Of a stretch of 64,000 bases of DNA, positions 27,914 through 38,170 are shown piece by piece. This stretch comes from Aquincola tertiaricarbonis. GTDB lineage: Bacteria; Pseudomonadota; Gammaproteobacteria; Burkholderiales; Burkholderiaceae_C. A program made the translations under genes and the position numbers. The notes under the pieces were generated by a model. The model worked only from the letters and a program-made list of their open reading frames with translations, had not been told where the DNA came from and made no database searches. The stretch's first letter is position 1; each line of letters begins with the position of its first letter. Location of the stretch: assembly GCF_023573145.1 (NCBI RefSeq), contig NZ_CP097636.1, forward strand, positions 3,038,001-3,102,000, read 5' to 3'.

Positions 27914-29317
27914 ATGCTGCACTTCACCCACCACGGCGCCGTGCGCGGCGTCACCGGCTCCTGCCATCGGTTGACCTTGCCAGACGGCCAGGCCGTGCTG
28001 GTGGACTGCGGCCTGTTCCAGGGCGCCGAAACCTCGCCCGACGGCGCCAGCGCCAGTCAGCTGGACATCGACTTCTCGCTCGACAAGGTGCGGGCGCTGG
28101 TGGTCACCCATGTGCACATCGACCACGTGGGGCGCATTCCGTACCTGCTGGCGGCTGGCTTTCGCGGCCCCATCTACTGCAGCCAGGCCAGCGCCCAATT
28201 GCTGCCGCTGGTGCTGGAAGACGCGCTGGAGGTGGGCTTCACGCGCAACCGCAGCTTGATTGCCAAATTCATGGCGTTGCTGAAAGACCGCACCGTGCCA
28301 CTGCCCTACAAGCAGTGGCAAACCATCATCGCCGGCAGCCCCGGCCTGCGGGTGCGGCTGCAGCCGGCGGGCCACATCCTGGGCTCGGCCTACGTGGAGT
28401 TCGATGCCACCCAGACCGGCCAGCCCAGCCAGCGTGTGGTGTTCTCCGGCGACCTGGGTGCGCCCTACACCCCACTGCTGCCAGCGCCCCAGCCGCCGAT
28501 GCGCGCCGACGTGCTGGTGCTGGAGAGCACCTACGGCGACCGCGTGCACGACAGCCGCAAAACCCGCCGCCAGCGCCTGCAGGCGCTGTGTGAGCATGCC
28601 TTCAGCAACGGCGGCACGGTGCTGGTGCCCGCCTTCAGCATCGGCCGCACGCAGGAGCTGCTGTACGAACTGGAAGAGATCATCCACCGCAACGGCCAGC
28701 GACAGGCCGCGCCCGGGCTGGCTTGGGGCGATGTGCAGATCGTCGTCGACTCACCGCTGGCCGCCGACTTCACGGCCGGTTATGCGCGCCTGAAAGAGCA
28801 CTGGGACGCCGAAGCCCGCCGAAAGCTGGCGGCCGGCCGCCACCCGCTGGCTTTCGACCAGGTGACCACGGTTGCCGACCACGCCGCGCACCTGCAAATG
28901 GTGCAGGGCCTGGCCCGCTCAGGCCGACCGGCGATCGTCATCGCCGCCAGCGGCATGTGCAGCGGCGGGCGCATCGTCAACTACCTGAAGGCCATGCTGG
29001 GCGACCCCCGGCACGATGTGCTGTTCTGCGGCTATCAGGCCGCCGGCACCGCCGGACGCGCCATCCAGCAGTACGGACCGAAGGGCGGCTGGGTGGAACT
29101 GGACGGGCAGCGCATCGACATCCGCGCCAAGGTGCACACCCTCGCCGGCTACTCGGCCCATGCCGACCAGCAGGATCTGCTGCGGTTCATCGGCCGCATG
29201 AAAACGCCGCCGCGGCAGGTGAGGCTGGTGCATGGGGATCAAGAGGCCAAGCAGGCTCTGGCGAACTGCATTCGGCAGCGGCAGCCCGGCGTAGAGGTGG
29301 TGGTGCCCCACAGCTAG
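27914..29317 (+). CDS. Metallo-beta-lactamase/beta-CASP RNA-processing-type exonuclease
   Basis: The 467-aa protein has the MBL motif VTHVHIDHVGRIPYL (HxHxDH), FSGDLGAPYTPLLP and ESTYGDRVHD, the beta-CASP region with VPAFSIGRTQELLYELE, IVIAASGMCSGGRIVNYL, and motif C in LAGYSAHADQQDLLRFI. A C-terminal RMMBL part ends the protein. This is the family of CPSF73-like RNA nucleases found in bacteria. It lies 121 bp after manC on the same strand, at the border where base composition changes; a link to EPS production is not evident. Confidence 0.88.
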   Translation: MLHFTHHGAVRGVTGSCHRLTLPDGQAVLVDCGLFQGAETSPDGASASQLDIDFSLDKVRALVVTHVHIDHVGRIPYLLAAGFRGPIYCSQASAQLLPLVLEDALEVGFTRNRSLIAKFMALLKDRTVPLPYKQWQTIIAGSPGLRVRLQPAGHILGSAYVEFDATQTGQPSQRVVFSGDLGAPYTPLLPAPQPPMRADVLVLESTYGDRVHDSRKTRRQRLQALCEHAFSNGGTVLVPAFSIGRTQELLYELEEIIHRNGQRQAAPGLAWGDVQIVVDSPLAADFTAGYARLKEHWDAEARRKLAAGRHPLAFDQVTTVADHAAHLQMVQGLARSGRPAIVIAASGMCSGGRIVNYLKAMLGDPRHDVLFCGYQAAGTAGRAIQQYGPKGGWVELDGQRIDIRAKVHTLAGYSAHADQQDLLRFIGRMKTPPRQVRLVHGDQEAKQALANCIRQRQPGVEVVVPHS

Positions 29318-30089
29318 TGCGATCGCCAACGAGCTGTCAACGCCGTGCGCCGCACCGAGAAAAGAAACGACAAGCCTTACGACTCGAACTTATGGATGCG
29401 ATAGCCGGGGGATCTCACCTGCCGCCGTTATTGCTGCGTCAGCTCACACGGCGAACGTTCAATCTTCCGGGAATCGTGCAAACCTCGCTCTGACGTTATG
29501 AGCGGAAAGCACCTTAATCGTCGCAGGGCAGCATGCGCCTTGCCACCTCGACGCTGCTTTGCGTTGTCATTTTTGGCTGCCCGCGCCCAACGCCCTTAAT
29601 CAATTTAAGCCGTGGACTGGGTTGACTCGAGAATATGCAATTTCTTAATTTCTGCTAAAGCCCGCCAGATGCCAGCTAAATCAAAGTGGACACAGAGGCC
29701 CGACTAGCGTGTTTTACAGAAAGTAGTGGGAAGGGCTAACACCAGATCGCTCTCGCCGCGGGAGTCTCTATACCCGCGCTCAGCGCGCGATCACCTCAAA
29801 AAAGGCAGTCAGCAGCCACACCATCTCAGATCAAATGGAAGACCAAACCAGGCATCAACGGCAATAACCCCAGCCTAGAGATCCGCGCATTCCGCTTGTA
29901 AATACAGTCGAGGCCGATGGACCGCGCCTGAACCACACGCGGACTGAAACAAGCAAAAATATACGACACAACAATTTACAACTCGGCGCTAAAAATAGGT
30001 AGGACAGAGCCGAAACCATGTGAGCTGGACCGAAATGCGGCCTCCGATCGAGCGCGCCACCGACCATATCCAAGCGCGCTTCTCAAAAC
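29318..30089. other. 772-bp gene-free stretch at the GC transition
   Basis: No open frame here has a coding pattern I can support. Base composition drops to about half GC. A TTGACT at 29622 is followed, with a 17-bp spacer, by a poor -10 (TTAATT), and TTTACA near 29713 by CTAACA; both are weak promoter candidates for the downstream DUF1800 gene. No repeat or RNA gene was seen. Confidence 0.4.
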
Positions 30090-32198
30090 ATGGTGACCAC
30101 GATGAACCTTCCACGACCGGCCTCACTTACGACCAAGGCTAGTTCCTTTGCATTGATCCTCGCGTTCTGCGCCATGTCGACCTGGGCACAGACAAATACG
30201 CTGGTGGTAAGAGCCAAGGGAGATCCGGCAGGCGGAGTGGCACCTCAGATGGTCGTCAGGATTGACGGCGCCACTATTGGGGCTCAAGACGTCTCCTCCC
30301 GCGAGTACGCAAATTACTCCTTTGCGATCGGAGCCATCGCGAGCAATGCGAAGATTGATATCGTTTTTACGAACGATGCGTCAGTCGGAGCAGAAGATAG
30401 AAACCTGTACGTCGCTTATATCCAAAGCGGTACGACAACTGTTCTATCCAATGCCAAAGGGGTGACATACGACAGGGGTTCGGGAACTGCAGCTTTCGAC
30501 GGCGTAGATGTTGTGCCGGGCCAGCCAAACATGTATTGGGGCGGCGCACTCAGATTCACCTGGCCGATTGACCAAGCTGCTGCCGCGCGGTCACGTCAAC
30601 GTGAAGTGAGCAGATTTCTCCAGCAGGCGACATTCGGCCCGACGCCGACGGAAATCAACCGTCTCAGCGCGATGACATACGACCAGTGGCTCGCCGAACA
30701 GGCGAACTTGCCCCCGTCCACAGGCTATGTTGATTACGTGCAATCCAAATACGACCTTGGCAATAGCTACCGGCCGGGTGGGGCAAACTACTCCCCTGGC
30801 CTGATCAATCAGAGATTTTGGCGCCTCGCCGCGACCGCGCCTGATCAACTCCGGCAGCGCATGGCATTCGCGCTTCACAAAATATTAATGGTCTCCCAAG
30901 AAGATGCCGCGGTCGCGCCCCATGCTCGCGCGTTTGCTGCTTACATGGATACCATCACCAAGAATTCACTCGGCAACTATCGAACTCTACTTGAAGATGT
31001 AGCACTTTCGCCGGCCATGGGGCTTTACCTTTCAAGCATCAGGAACCGAAAGGAAGACCCGTCAACCAATCGGCTACCCGACGAAAACTTCGCACGAGAG
31101 TTGATGCAGCTTTTTACCATTGGTCTTTACGAACTAAATACGGACGGATCCAGGAAACTCGACGGCCAAGGAAAGCCCATCGAAACATATACCAATGCGG
31201 ACGTAATGGCATTGGCGAAAGTTTTCACAGGCTGGAGCTGGGCCTTTCCCGACACCCAACTCAATGAGAGCAACTTTCGGTGGCTGAGCCCAAACTATGC
31301 GATGGGGCAGGACACGAGGGTAGATACATTACCAATGCGCGCCTATCCCGGGCTGCATTCTTTGACGGAAAAGCGTCTATTCGTAGGGAAGCCGCACGCG
31401 GTGACGATTCCCGCAGGCGGGACAGCAGAGCAGGATCTAAAACTCGCCTTGGACACGCTCTTCAAGCATCCGAACGTGGCGCCATTCATAAGCCGCCAGC
31501 TAATTCAAAGTCTCACCACCAGCAACCCTTCACCGGCATACATTGCCCGTGTCGCAGCGATTTTCAACAACAATGGGAAGGGGGTGCGTGGCGACCTGCA
31601 AGCAGTGGCAAGGGCGATCCTTACCGATGCGGAAGCACGCAGCACGTCTAGTCCTGACTTTGGCAAGCTCAGCGAACCGGTTCTTCGGGTAACACGCTGG
31701 ATGCGTGCATTTGGGGCAAAGTCCTCGTCCGGGGAGTATCAGATGGCAGGTGAGTTGGCGACCCTGGGACAACGACCAATGAGCTCTCCAAGCGTCTTCA
31801 GTTATTTCCGCCCCGGGTATACGCCCCCCACATCGGTGCTCGCAAAAACTTCCGCAACAGCTCCTGAATTTCAGATTGTCAACGAAGCTACGACGGCCTA
31901 TTGGATCAATTTGGCAGAGGCACTTACAGTCGTCGGCCTTGGCAGCAATGGTTCAAACCGTGACGTGACTGCCCCGCTCGACACGCTCGTCAAATATCCG
32001 GCCGCAGGTGATTACACCGGCCTAATCGAATATCTAGATACAAACTTGCTCGCAGGCCGAGCGACCAGCCGACTCAAGAAGGATATGTTTGACGCGATGC
32101 TTAGCGTCGCGGGGACCGACACGCCTAGCAACCTCAATCGAGTACGAATCGCAGTTTATCTTGCCCTTGCGTCGCAAGAGTTTCTCATCGAGCGCTAA
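30090..32198 (+). CDS. Secreted DUF1800 protein with N-terminal carbohydrate-binding domain
   Basis: The 702-aa protein has a signal peptide (hydrophobic ASSFALILAFCAMSTWAQ). Residues ~37–155 resemble a calcium-dependent xylan-binding module (LVVRAKGDPAGG, APQMVVRIDGATIGAQ, KIDIVFTNDA, EDRNLYVAYI). The DUF1800 domain starts at SRFLQQATFGPTPTEIN (about 170) and contains AFALHKILMVSQ, LPDENFARELMQLFTIGLYEL and YTNADVMALAKVFTGWSW. The ATG at 30102 (MNLPRP) is an alternative start. DUF1800 genes are almost always followed by a DUF1501 gene, as here (11 bp gap). Biochemical function is unknown; binding or modifying the EPS is inferred from the CBM and the locus. Confidence 0.87.
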   Translation: MVTTMNLPRPASLTTKASSFALILAFCAMSTWAQTNTLVVRAKGDPAGGVAPQMVVRIDGATIGAQDVSSREYANYSFAIGAIASNAKIDIVFTNDASVGAEDRNLYVAYIQSGTTTVLSNAKGVTYDRGSGTAAFDGVDVVPGQPNMYWGGALRFTWPIDQAAAARSRQREVSRFLQQATFGPTPTEINRLSAMTYDQWLAEQANLPPSTGYVDYVQSKYDLGNSYRPGGANYSPGLINQRFWRLAATAPDQLRQRMAFALHKILMVSQEDAAVAPHARAFAAYMDTITKNSLGNYRTLLEDVALSPAMGLYLSSIRNRKEDPSTNRLPDENFARELMQLFTIGLYELNTDGSRKLDGQGKPIETYTNADVMALAKVFTGWSWAFPDTQLNESNFRWLSPNYAMGQDTRVDTLPMRAYPGLHSLTEKRLFVGKPHAVTIPAGGTAEQDLKLALDTLFKHPNVAPFISRQLIQSLTTSNPSPAYIARVAAIFNNNGKGVRGDLQAVARAILTDAEARSTSSPDFGKLSEPVLRVTRWMRAFGAKSSSGEYQMAGELATLGQRPMSSPSVFSYFRPGYTPPTSVLAKTSATAPEFQIVNEATTAYWINLAEALTVVGLGSNGSNRDVTAPLDTLVKYPAAGDYTGLIEYLDTNLLAGRATSRLKKDMFDAMLSVAGTDTPSNLNRVRIAVYLALASQEFLIER

Positions 32199-32209
32199 GG
32201 ATTTAAAAA

Positions 32210-33637
32210 ATGAACACCTCTCGCCGCCACTTTCTTAAGGCCGCCGCCTCACTTTCCTCACTCGGCGGCGTCGTAGGCAGCCAATTTAGCGCTCCCTTTG
32301 CGATGACCCTTGCAGGGGTAGGAGCACTGGCGGGAGAAAAGGCGGGCGCAGCGACGGTTGACGGTGGTTATAAGGCTCTTGTTTGCCTGTTTCTGCAGGG
32401 CGGGAACGACTCACACAACTGGATTGTCCCAACCGACCCAGCCGGCTATGCTGACTACGTCCGTGCACGCCGAGAACTAGCACTATCCTACACCTCGCTA
32501 CGTGCGGCCAATAGTACGCTACAGGGGGCAGGACGCTCCTTTGGGATGCCCGCGGAGTTGGCTCCCTTGCACAAGTGGTACCAAGCAGGGAAGGCAGCAG
32601 TTGTTTCGAACGTCGGAACTCTCGTCGTGCCGACGACGAAAGCCGACTTTGATGCGGGAAACAATCTTCCGCCTAAGCTTTTCTCGCACAACGACCAGCA
32701 GTCGCTTTGGCAATCAATGTCTCCGGAAGGTGCCAAGTCTGGCTGGGGCGGGCGCATGGGAGACATTCTCATGTCCGCCAATCAATATCCTGTCTTCACA
32801 GCAATCTCTGCCACTGGAAATGTGGCATTTCTGGCCGGCGATCAGATCAGTCAATTCCAAGTCGGGTCTGAAGGCCCGATAAGCATCCGGGGCCTGGGAT
32901 CAGGCTCGATGTTTGGATCCAGCCAAACAGCAAATATTTTGCGAAGGTCCATTGAAAGCGCAGGAACTAATGCGCTGGAAACCGAGTATTTGAAGACCGT
33001 GCAGCGATCAATTGCCCACGACAATACTCTGAAATCCGCCTTGGCTTCGTCGTCCGCGGTACCTCAACCCTCGGGTGAGGTCACACTATCGTCCGGGCGG
33101 ACCGTGTCCATTGCAACAGACTCGCTGGCCAAACAACTTAGAGTCGTGGCGCAACTGATGGGCTCCGCAAGATCACTCGGGATGCGGCGGCAGGTTTTTA
33201 TGGTTTCGATCCCGGGATTCGACACGCACTCCAATCAACTTCCACAGGCCGCTATTCTCATGTCTAGAGTAGCGCAATCGATCGACTATTTTCTGACTAC
33301 AGTGTCTGCAATGGGCATGCTAAACAATGTGACATTATTCACTGCCTCGGATTTTGGTCGCACGTTGACGACAAATGGTGCAGGAAGCGACCATGGATGG
33401 GGTTCGCATCATTTTGTTGCAGGCGGAGCAGTGAAAGGTGGGGAAATTTATGGTCGGTTTCCGAGCCTTGCGCTAGGTAGCTCCGATGACGTCGGGTCTG
33501 GCAGACTCCTACCGTCCACTTCGGTGGCCGAGTATGCGGCTGTCATGGGCGGTTGGATGGGTCTCAACGCCAACGAGCTGGCGACGGTTCTCCCTGGACT
33601 GACCAATTTTAATCGAAGCAATCTTTCGTTTCTTTAA
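32210..33637 (+). CDS. DUF1501 protein with Tat signal
   Basis: The 475-aa protein begins MNTSRRHFLKAAASLSSLG, a clear twin-arginine signal (SRRHFLK), so it is exported folded. Typical DUF1501 segments follow: LVCLFLQGGNDSHNWIVP, LAPLHKWYQAGKAAVV, KLFSHNDQQSLWQS, and the C-terminal SDFGRTLTTNGAGSDHGWG with SHHFVAGGAVKGGEIYG. These resemble alkaline-phosphatase/sulfatase-fold metal sites. It is the standard partner of the preceding DUF1800 gene. The substrate is unknown; an esterase or sulfatase-like action on a surface polymer is inference. Confidence 0.88.
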   Translation: MNTSRRHFLKAAASLSSLGGVVGSQFSAPFAMTLAGVGALAGEKAGAATVDGGYKALVCLFLQGGNDSHNWIVPTDPAGYADYVRARRELALSYTSLRAANSTLQGAGRSFGMPAELAPLHKWYQAGKAAVVSNVGTLVVPTTKADFDAGNNLPPKLFSHNDQQSLWQSMSPEGAKSGWGGRMGDILMSANQYPVFTAISATGNVAFLAGDQISQFQVGSEGPISIRGLGSGSMFGSSQTANILRRSIESAGTNALETEYLKTVQRSIAHDNTLKSALASSSAVPQPSGEVTLSSGRTVSIATDSLAKQLRVVAQLMGSARSLGMRRQVFMVSIPGFDTHSNQLPQAAILMSRVAQSIDYFLTTVSAMGMLNNVTLFTASDFGRTLTTNGAGSDHGWGSHHFVAGGAVKGGEIYGRFPSLALGSSDDVGSGRLLPSTSVAEYAAVMGGWMGLNANELATVLPGLTNFNRSNLSFL

Positions 33638-33982
33638 TCTGATTGAGAATTCGCTACGGGGTGACCTGCGTGCAGTTGGCGCCCCGACGCAGTGCCGCGC
33701 TTGTCGGGCGATACACAGAACATATCCTCTCCCGAGACGAGGCAGTCACATTCAGCACGTTGTGAGCATTTTTTCTTCCCAGCGCTGTGGACGTTGAAGG
33801 AAGGTGGACGATGTCCGCGTGGGGCTGGATCGCACAAGCACCGCAGTGCGTGAGTAGCCGTGCGGTGTGGAACAGAAGGCAGTGGGCGTGTCAGGCCGGG
33901 CAAGCCTCCCAGCGCCGCATCTAACGCGGTTGGCGTAGTCGCCCCCCGCAAAATCGTCCCTCGCCCGCAAAGCCCGATCGCG
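33638..33982. other. Gene-free stretch between DUF1501 gene and transposase remnant
   Basis: I see no supportable gene. Short open frames on the – strand have no recognisable product and overlap decayed IS-flanking sequence. Confidence 0.4.
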
Positions 33983-35525
33983 TCATACCCTGTCCACCGG
34001 GACGAGTCGGCCTTTGATGCGACCCCGCAGTCCGCGGGCTGATCTGTAGCGCCATCGGCATGCCGACCCCTGCGCGAACAGCGCCCACCAAGCGCAAAAA
34101 AGCCTGCGCAGCCGGAGCCGGGGAATGATGAACAGCAGCCAGCAAATGTTGTAGCCCGTCGCGTAGCTCAGCGCATGCAGCGCATCCCCGTTGCCCCCCC
34201 CTGCACCCAGCACCGGTCCATCCGGCTGTCGGACTTTGTGTGGCCGACCAGCGGCTCAATGGCTGGCGATGCTTGAGCCGCCGCTTGTCGTGCTCGCTCA
34301 GATACTCGATCTTGCGCCGGTGGATGATCTGCATTCGCGGGTTGTCGGCATCTACACCCCAGTAGCTCAGATCGACGATAACTTGACTGGGCGTACGGCT
34401 GGTGTCCTGCTGCAAATTCGCCGTCTGCTAAAGCTGTGCGCTGAGCACACGGCCGTCGTACGGGTTCCCGGGCAAGTTGCGTGCGCCGACCATCAGGCTT
34501 TGCCGGTGCGTCACCGCCAAGCTGACATTCACACCGAACTTGCACGGGTTCCGTCCATTGCTATTGGAGATGCATTCCACCTTGGCGTCGTGCAGCGCGT
34601 ACAGCTTGTTCTGGCTCTTGGCCTGCTGGGTGCGGATGCGCTCGCCGCGCTCCATCAGCGTGGCCAGATCGACCAGGGCCTTGGCGTTGCCGGACTCGTT
34701 CGCCGGGGCGCCGGCAGCAGCCACCGCCGCGTGGTCAGCATCCACCTTGCGCTACACCTTGCACATCACGATGCCCAGGATCGTGCGCAAGCGCTTGATC
34801 TGCTTGGCATGAGCGTACCTATCGGCCTTGCGCGGACTTGCCGATCACGGACTGGCTCCTATACGGCGGTCGGTGACACTTACGACGCAGCGTCTCGCCC
34901 TCGCGCGCGTAGGTCTGCTTGAGCTTGATGGCCGGCGGCACTGACCACCTTGTGACGGGCGATCTCCAGCCGCCGGCCGTCCACTCGATAGGCGATGGAC
35001 TTGGACTGCACGGTGGACTCCGAGACACGCGCTCCAGCGCCGCCGGATTGCTGACCCAAAGCCGACCGCGCAGTCGATGGTTGCTGAGCAACCCATCGAC
35101 GCCCTGCGCGTCGAGCAGGCGCCGAAAGCGCCCGATCTGGGTGGCATCGCACGGCAGGCGCGGCTCGAAGTAGTCCATACCGCTGAAGAACTGCCACTGG
35201 ACTTTCTCTCCCTACCGCTCGACGACTTCCTCGTCGCACAGGTTGAAGCTGTGCTTCAGGAATGGCAGGCTGACCATCAGCCGCACCGGCGAGCGTGGCC
35301 GGCCTGGCTGATGCCACCGCCGAAATCACCGTCGAACGCGCCGGCTAGGACCATGCTTGCTACACGCTTAGTTGGTCTAGGCCGATGGGCCAGGATGTGC
35401 GCCAGCGCCGCCTCAATCGACGCCCAAAGCAAGCGCGTGGCCAGCACCGCGAGCGCGCGGCGCAGGTCGATCATCTGGTACAGCCGGCACGAAAAAATGG
35501 ACACGCCGACATGTGCCAAACCCAT
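33983..35525 (-). pseudogene. Degraded IS5-family transposase
   Basis: Pieces of one DDE transposase lie in order on the – strand but in different frames. The N-terminal piece (35525–35277) reads YQMIDLRRALAVLATRL, ASIEAALAHILAHRPRPTKR and GGGISQAGH. The next piece (35178–34819) has MDYFEPRLPCDATQIGRFRR. The middle piece (34745–34428) has LATLMERGERIRTQQAKSQN, KLYALHDAKVECI and NPYDGRVLSAQL. The last (34415–33983) has VIVDLSYWGVDADNPRMQII, DALHALSYATGYN. These match the IS5-type transposase order. Several frameshifts and a missing segment near 35180–35280 make it non-functional. I could not find matching terminal inverted repeats, so element ends are not given. Confidence 0.85.
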
Positions 35526-35746
35526 CAGAAATCAAGCCTCTGGCCTCCTAAATCAAAGGCATCCAGCCAGCAAAAATCGCACCGGAAAGTGCGAATTCAA
35601 GCGGGCAGCAGGCGAATTGCGGGGCCGGCCGGATAGACAACCCAATCCTTCGACGGCGAACCGAAAGAACACATCCACCAGCGCAGTTAGGATTGCATAG
35701 GCCCTGACACATAACAAGGCGATGCGCGGAACAGTGACTTTCGAGC

Positions 35747-36900
35747 CTAGACAGCGTGTACTGGGTTGGGAAAAAGCCGATCCCGAACCCACATCATAGG
35801 AAATTCAATCAGCCTGCTCATAAAGACAGCAACCACAATAGAGCAAACATAGTCAAGAGAGATGACGGCAGCAGGGGGCAAACTCAAATTCGTGCTTGAT
35901 AGCGACTTGGCCAGTACACGAGAAACCGGAACGTGCCAGATATATAGCGCGTAAGAATAAATACCGAGGAAAGCTAGTATACGGGCCGCGCTTGGCAGCA
36001 CCACCTCAATTCTTGACTTGTGCACAAATAGAATGAAGGCAGCGCCCGCAAGGTACGACACGCTGAAACCCACTACAACGCCAGCCGAACTGTCCTTTGG
36101 GACAAACCAAAGGAAACCATATCCTGAAAGAGCAGCGGCAACCCATAACCACTTAAACTCTAACAACCTTCGGAATTTTTCGGGCCTGTAGACCGACAAC
36201 ATGGCGAGCAGCACCCCTGCCGAGAGTCCGTCAAGGCGATAGTGAGTCTGAATCTGTATCGCGCCAGGATCTTCCCCAAGATAAACCGCTACGATTCGCA
36301 AAATCGGCGCCGCAGACATTAGAGTGAGCGGCACCCAATACCAGGAAGCAAGAGTTTTGCTCTTTTTCGTTCGCGTCAGCCACCAAACGGCCACGCCAAT
36401 CAAAAGATAAAAATGCTCTTCAACAGCCAGCGACCAGAGATGGTGCGCCACCGCAGGGACAAAATAATTCTGAACGTGAAGTGCTATTTGCGGCACGAAC
36501 GAGTTTAGATCTTGGCTCCGCCCGAAGAAGAGCGCCATGCAAATCAGAAAAGCGTAAAGCGTCGGCCAAAGTCGAAACGCTCTGCGCAAAAAAACCTCTT
36601 GTAATTAAAAGCGCCGGTAGACTCAACCTCTCGAAGTATTAACCTACCAACAAGGAATCCGCTCAACACAAAAAATAAGTCGACACCTGCCCATCCGATA
36701 ATGCGGCCAGGGGCCAGGACAACGTCGAACGCACTCCATTGACTAGAGACAGTATTAAAGTGCCATCCCATCGCCAAGAGGATCGCTACTCCGCGAACGA
36801 CGTCGAGGTCCTGCTCGCGGCGGGGCGCTATACCCGTCACGCCGCCAGCCTCTTCATTGAAATTCGGATGCGCAAGCACAAACTCATTGTTGGTAGTCAA
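35747..36900 (-). pseudogene. Acyltransferase-3 family membrane protein, split by a single-base frameshift
   Basis: Two overlapping frames together make one OafA/YrhL-like acyltransferase of about 384 aa. The N-terminal part (36900 down to ~36590) has EQDLDVVRGVAILLAMGWHF with the catalytic-type Arg…His, and GVDLFFVLSGFLVGRLIL. The C-terminal part (to 35747) has HHLWSLAVEEHFYLLIGVAV and about seven membrane segments. They are out of frame at a run of seven A (36588–36594); one more base would restore KRFFLRRAFRLWPT. Such enzymes O-acylate sugars of surface polysaccharides. The break could be real decay, a phase-variable switch or a sequencing error. It is the last gene of the EPS – arm. Confidence 0.8.
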
Positions 36901-37015
36901 AAGGGAAAGAAGGGACGCTCAATCAAATAGCGAAAAACTGCACAATACTACACACCCAACACCGCACATTTATCAACGCGCCTTTCACAAGCTGAGCGCG
37001 TATCACCGAGAATCA

Positions 37016-38170
37016 CTAACTGCGATTAAATTTGCCCCAGGCCTCATCAACTAATGCTTCCATCTGTTCTCGAAACCGCTCGGGCGAAAACCTCTCCGCA
37101 TTTTTCCTACATGCTACAGGGTCAAAATTGTCAAGTGACGCCTCGAAAGCATTCACGGCTTCGCAAATGTCTTCGACCGATTGCCGCCTAAAAAAGACCC
37201 CCGTTGGGTGAGTGACGTCCGGGCCAAGTATGGTCTCCAGAGCACCGCCTTTGCCGAACGCAATCACTGGCGTACCGCAGGCCTGGGCCTCAACAGGCGC
37301 GATTCCAAAATCCTCCTCTGCTGCGAAGACAAACGCGCGCGCGTTCTGCATCAATCGAACCAACTCGTCCGTCGACCGGTACCCCAGAACCTCAACATTA
37401 GGAGCCGCCGCAGCCTTGACCTTATCAGCCTCAGGACCATCGCCGACTACAACGAGGCGCTTGTCTGGCATTCTCGCGAATGCCTCAACGATCAACGGTA
37501 TCCTCTTGTACGGCACTTGGCGAGAAGCCGTTATATAGTAATCTTGCTTCTCTAAACAGAGAGCGAATCTCCCAATATCCACCGGCGGGTAAATGACGCG
37601 AGACGTTCGCCTGTATGCCTTTGCAATACGGCGCGATATAAACTCGGAGTTGGCCAAAAATTCATCGACGCCTGCGCTAGTCCGCGCATCCCAGAGTCTC
37701 AAGTAATGAAGCATTGACTTCGCGATCATTCCCTTTACACCAAGAGAAAGACCAGACTCTTTAAGATACTGATGCTGGAGGTCCCATGCATAGCGCATTG
37801 GCGAATGCACATAGCTGACATGCAGTTGATCAGGGCCGGTCAGGACGCCCTTCGCCACAGCGTAACTACTAGAAATTACCACGTCGTACGAAGAAAGATC
37901 ATGTTGCTCTATCGCAAGCGGCATGAGCGGCAAGTAACTCCTATATCTGCGCTTGGCGAATGGGAGCGATTGAACAAATGTGGTTTTTGCACGCTTTCCA
38001 TTCAAGAAACCACGCTGATCCTCTTCGAGAAAATCTACTGTAGTGAACAAGTCAGCATCGGGCCAGATGAGAAGCAATTGCTCCAGAACCTTCTCCGCAC
38101 CCGCATATACCGTCAACCAATCGTGGATTAAGGCGACCTTTAACGGTCGTGAAACAAGGCTCTTCTTCAC
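37016..38170 (-). CDS. Glycosyltransferase family 4
   Basis: The 384-aa protein begins with an N-terminal GT-B lobe (VALIHDWLTVYAGAEKVLEQ, then VSYVHSPMRYAWDL) and has a C-terminal GT4 lobe (RQVPYKRIPLIVEAF, LVVVGDGPEADKV, FVFAAEEDFGIAPVEAQACG with the EX7E motif). It is cytoplasmic or membrane-associated and adds a sugar to the lipid-linked EPS repeat; the close match to the GAEKVLEQ type suggests a mannosyltransferase-like enzyme, but this is not proven. Its ATG overlaps the upstream glycosyltransferase stop by 4 bp. Confidence 0.88.
   Translation of the reverse strand: MKKSLVSRPLKVALIHDWLTVYAGAEKVLEQLLLIWPDADLFTTVDFLEEDQRGFLNGKRAKTTFVQSLPFAKRRYRSYLPLMPLAIEQHDLSSYDVVISSSYAVAKGVLTGPDQLHVSYVHSPMRYAWDLQHQYLKESGLSLGVKGMIAKSMLHYLRLWDARTSAGVDEFLANSEFISRRIAKAYRRTSRVIYPPVDIGRFALCLEKQDYYITASRQVPYKRIPLIVEAFARMPDKRLVVVGDGPEADKVKAAAAPNVEVLGYRSTDELVRLMQNARAFVFAAEEDFGIAPVEAQACGTPVIAFGKGGALETILGPDVTHPTGVFFRRQSVEDICEAVNAFEASLDNFDPVACRKNAERFSPERFREQMEALVDEAWGKFNRS

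Noticed and set aside
29855..30073. 72-aa – strand open frame before the DUF1800 gene
   Set aside because: Short, no ribosome-binding site or family pattern; it would overlap the promoter region.
33900..35600. Terminal inverted repeats of the IS5 element
   Set aside because: I compared sequence near both ends of the transposase remnant and found no matching pair, so no element boundaries are claimed.
35553..35792. 79-aa – strand open frame between IS remnant and acyltransferase
   Set aside because: Overlaps the end of the acyltransferase and has no recognisable similarity.
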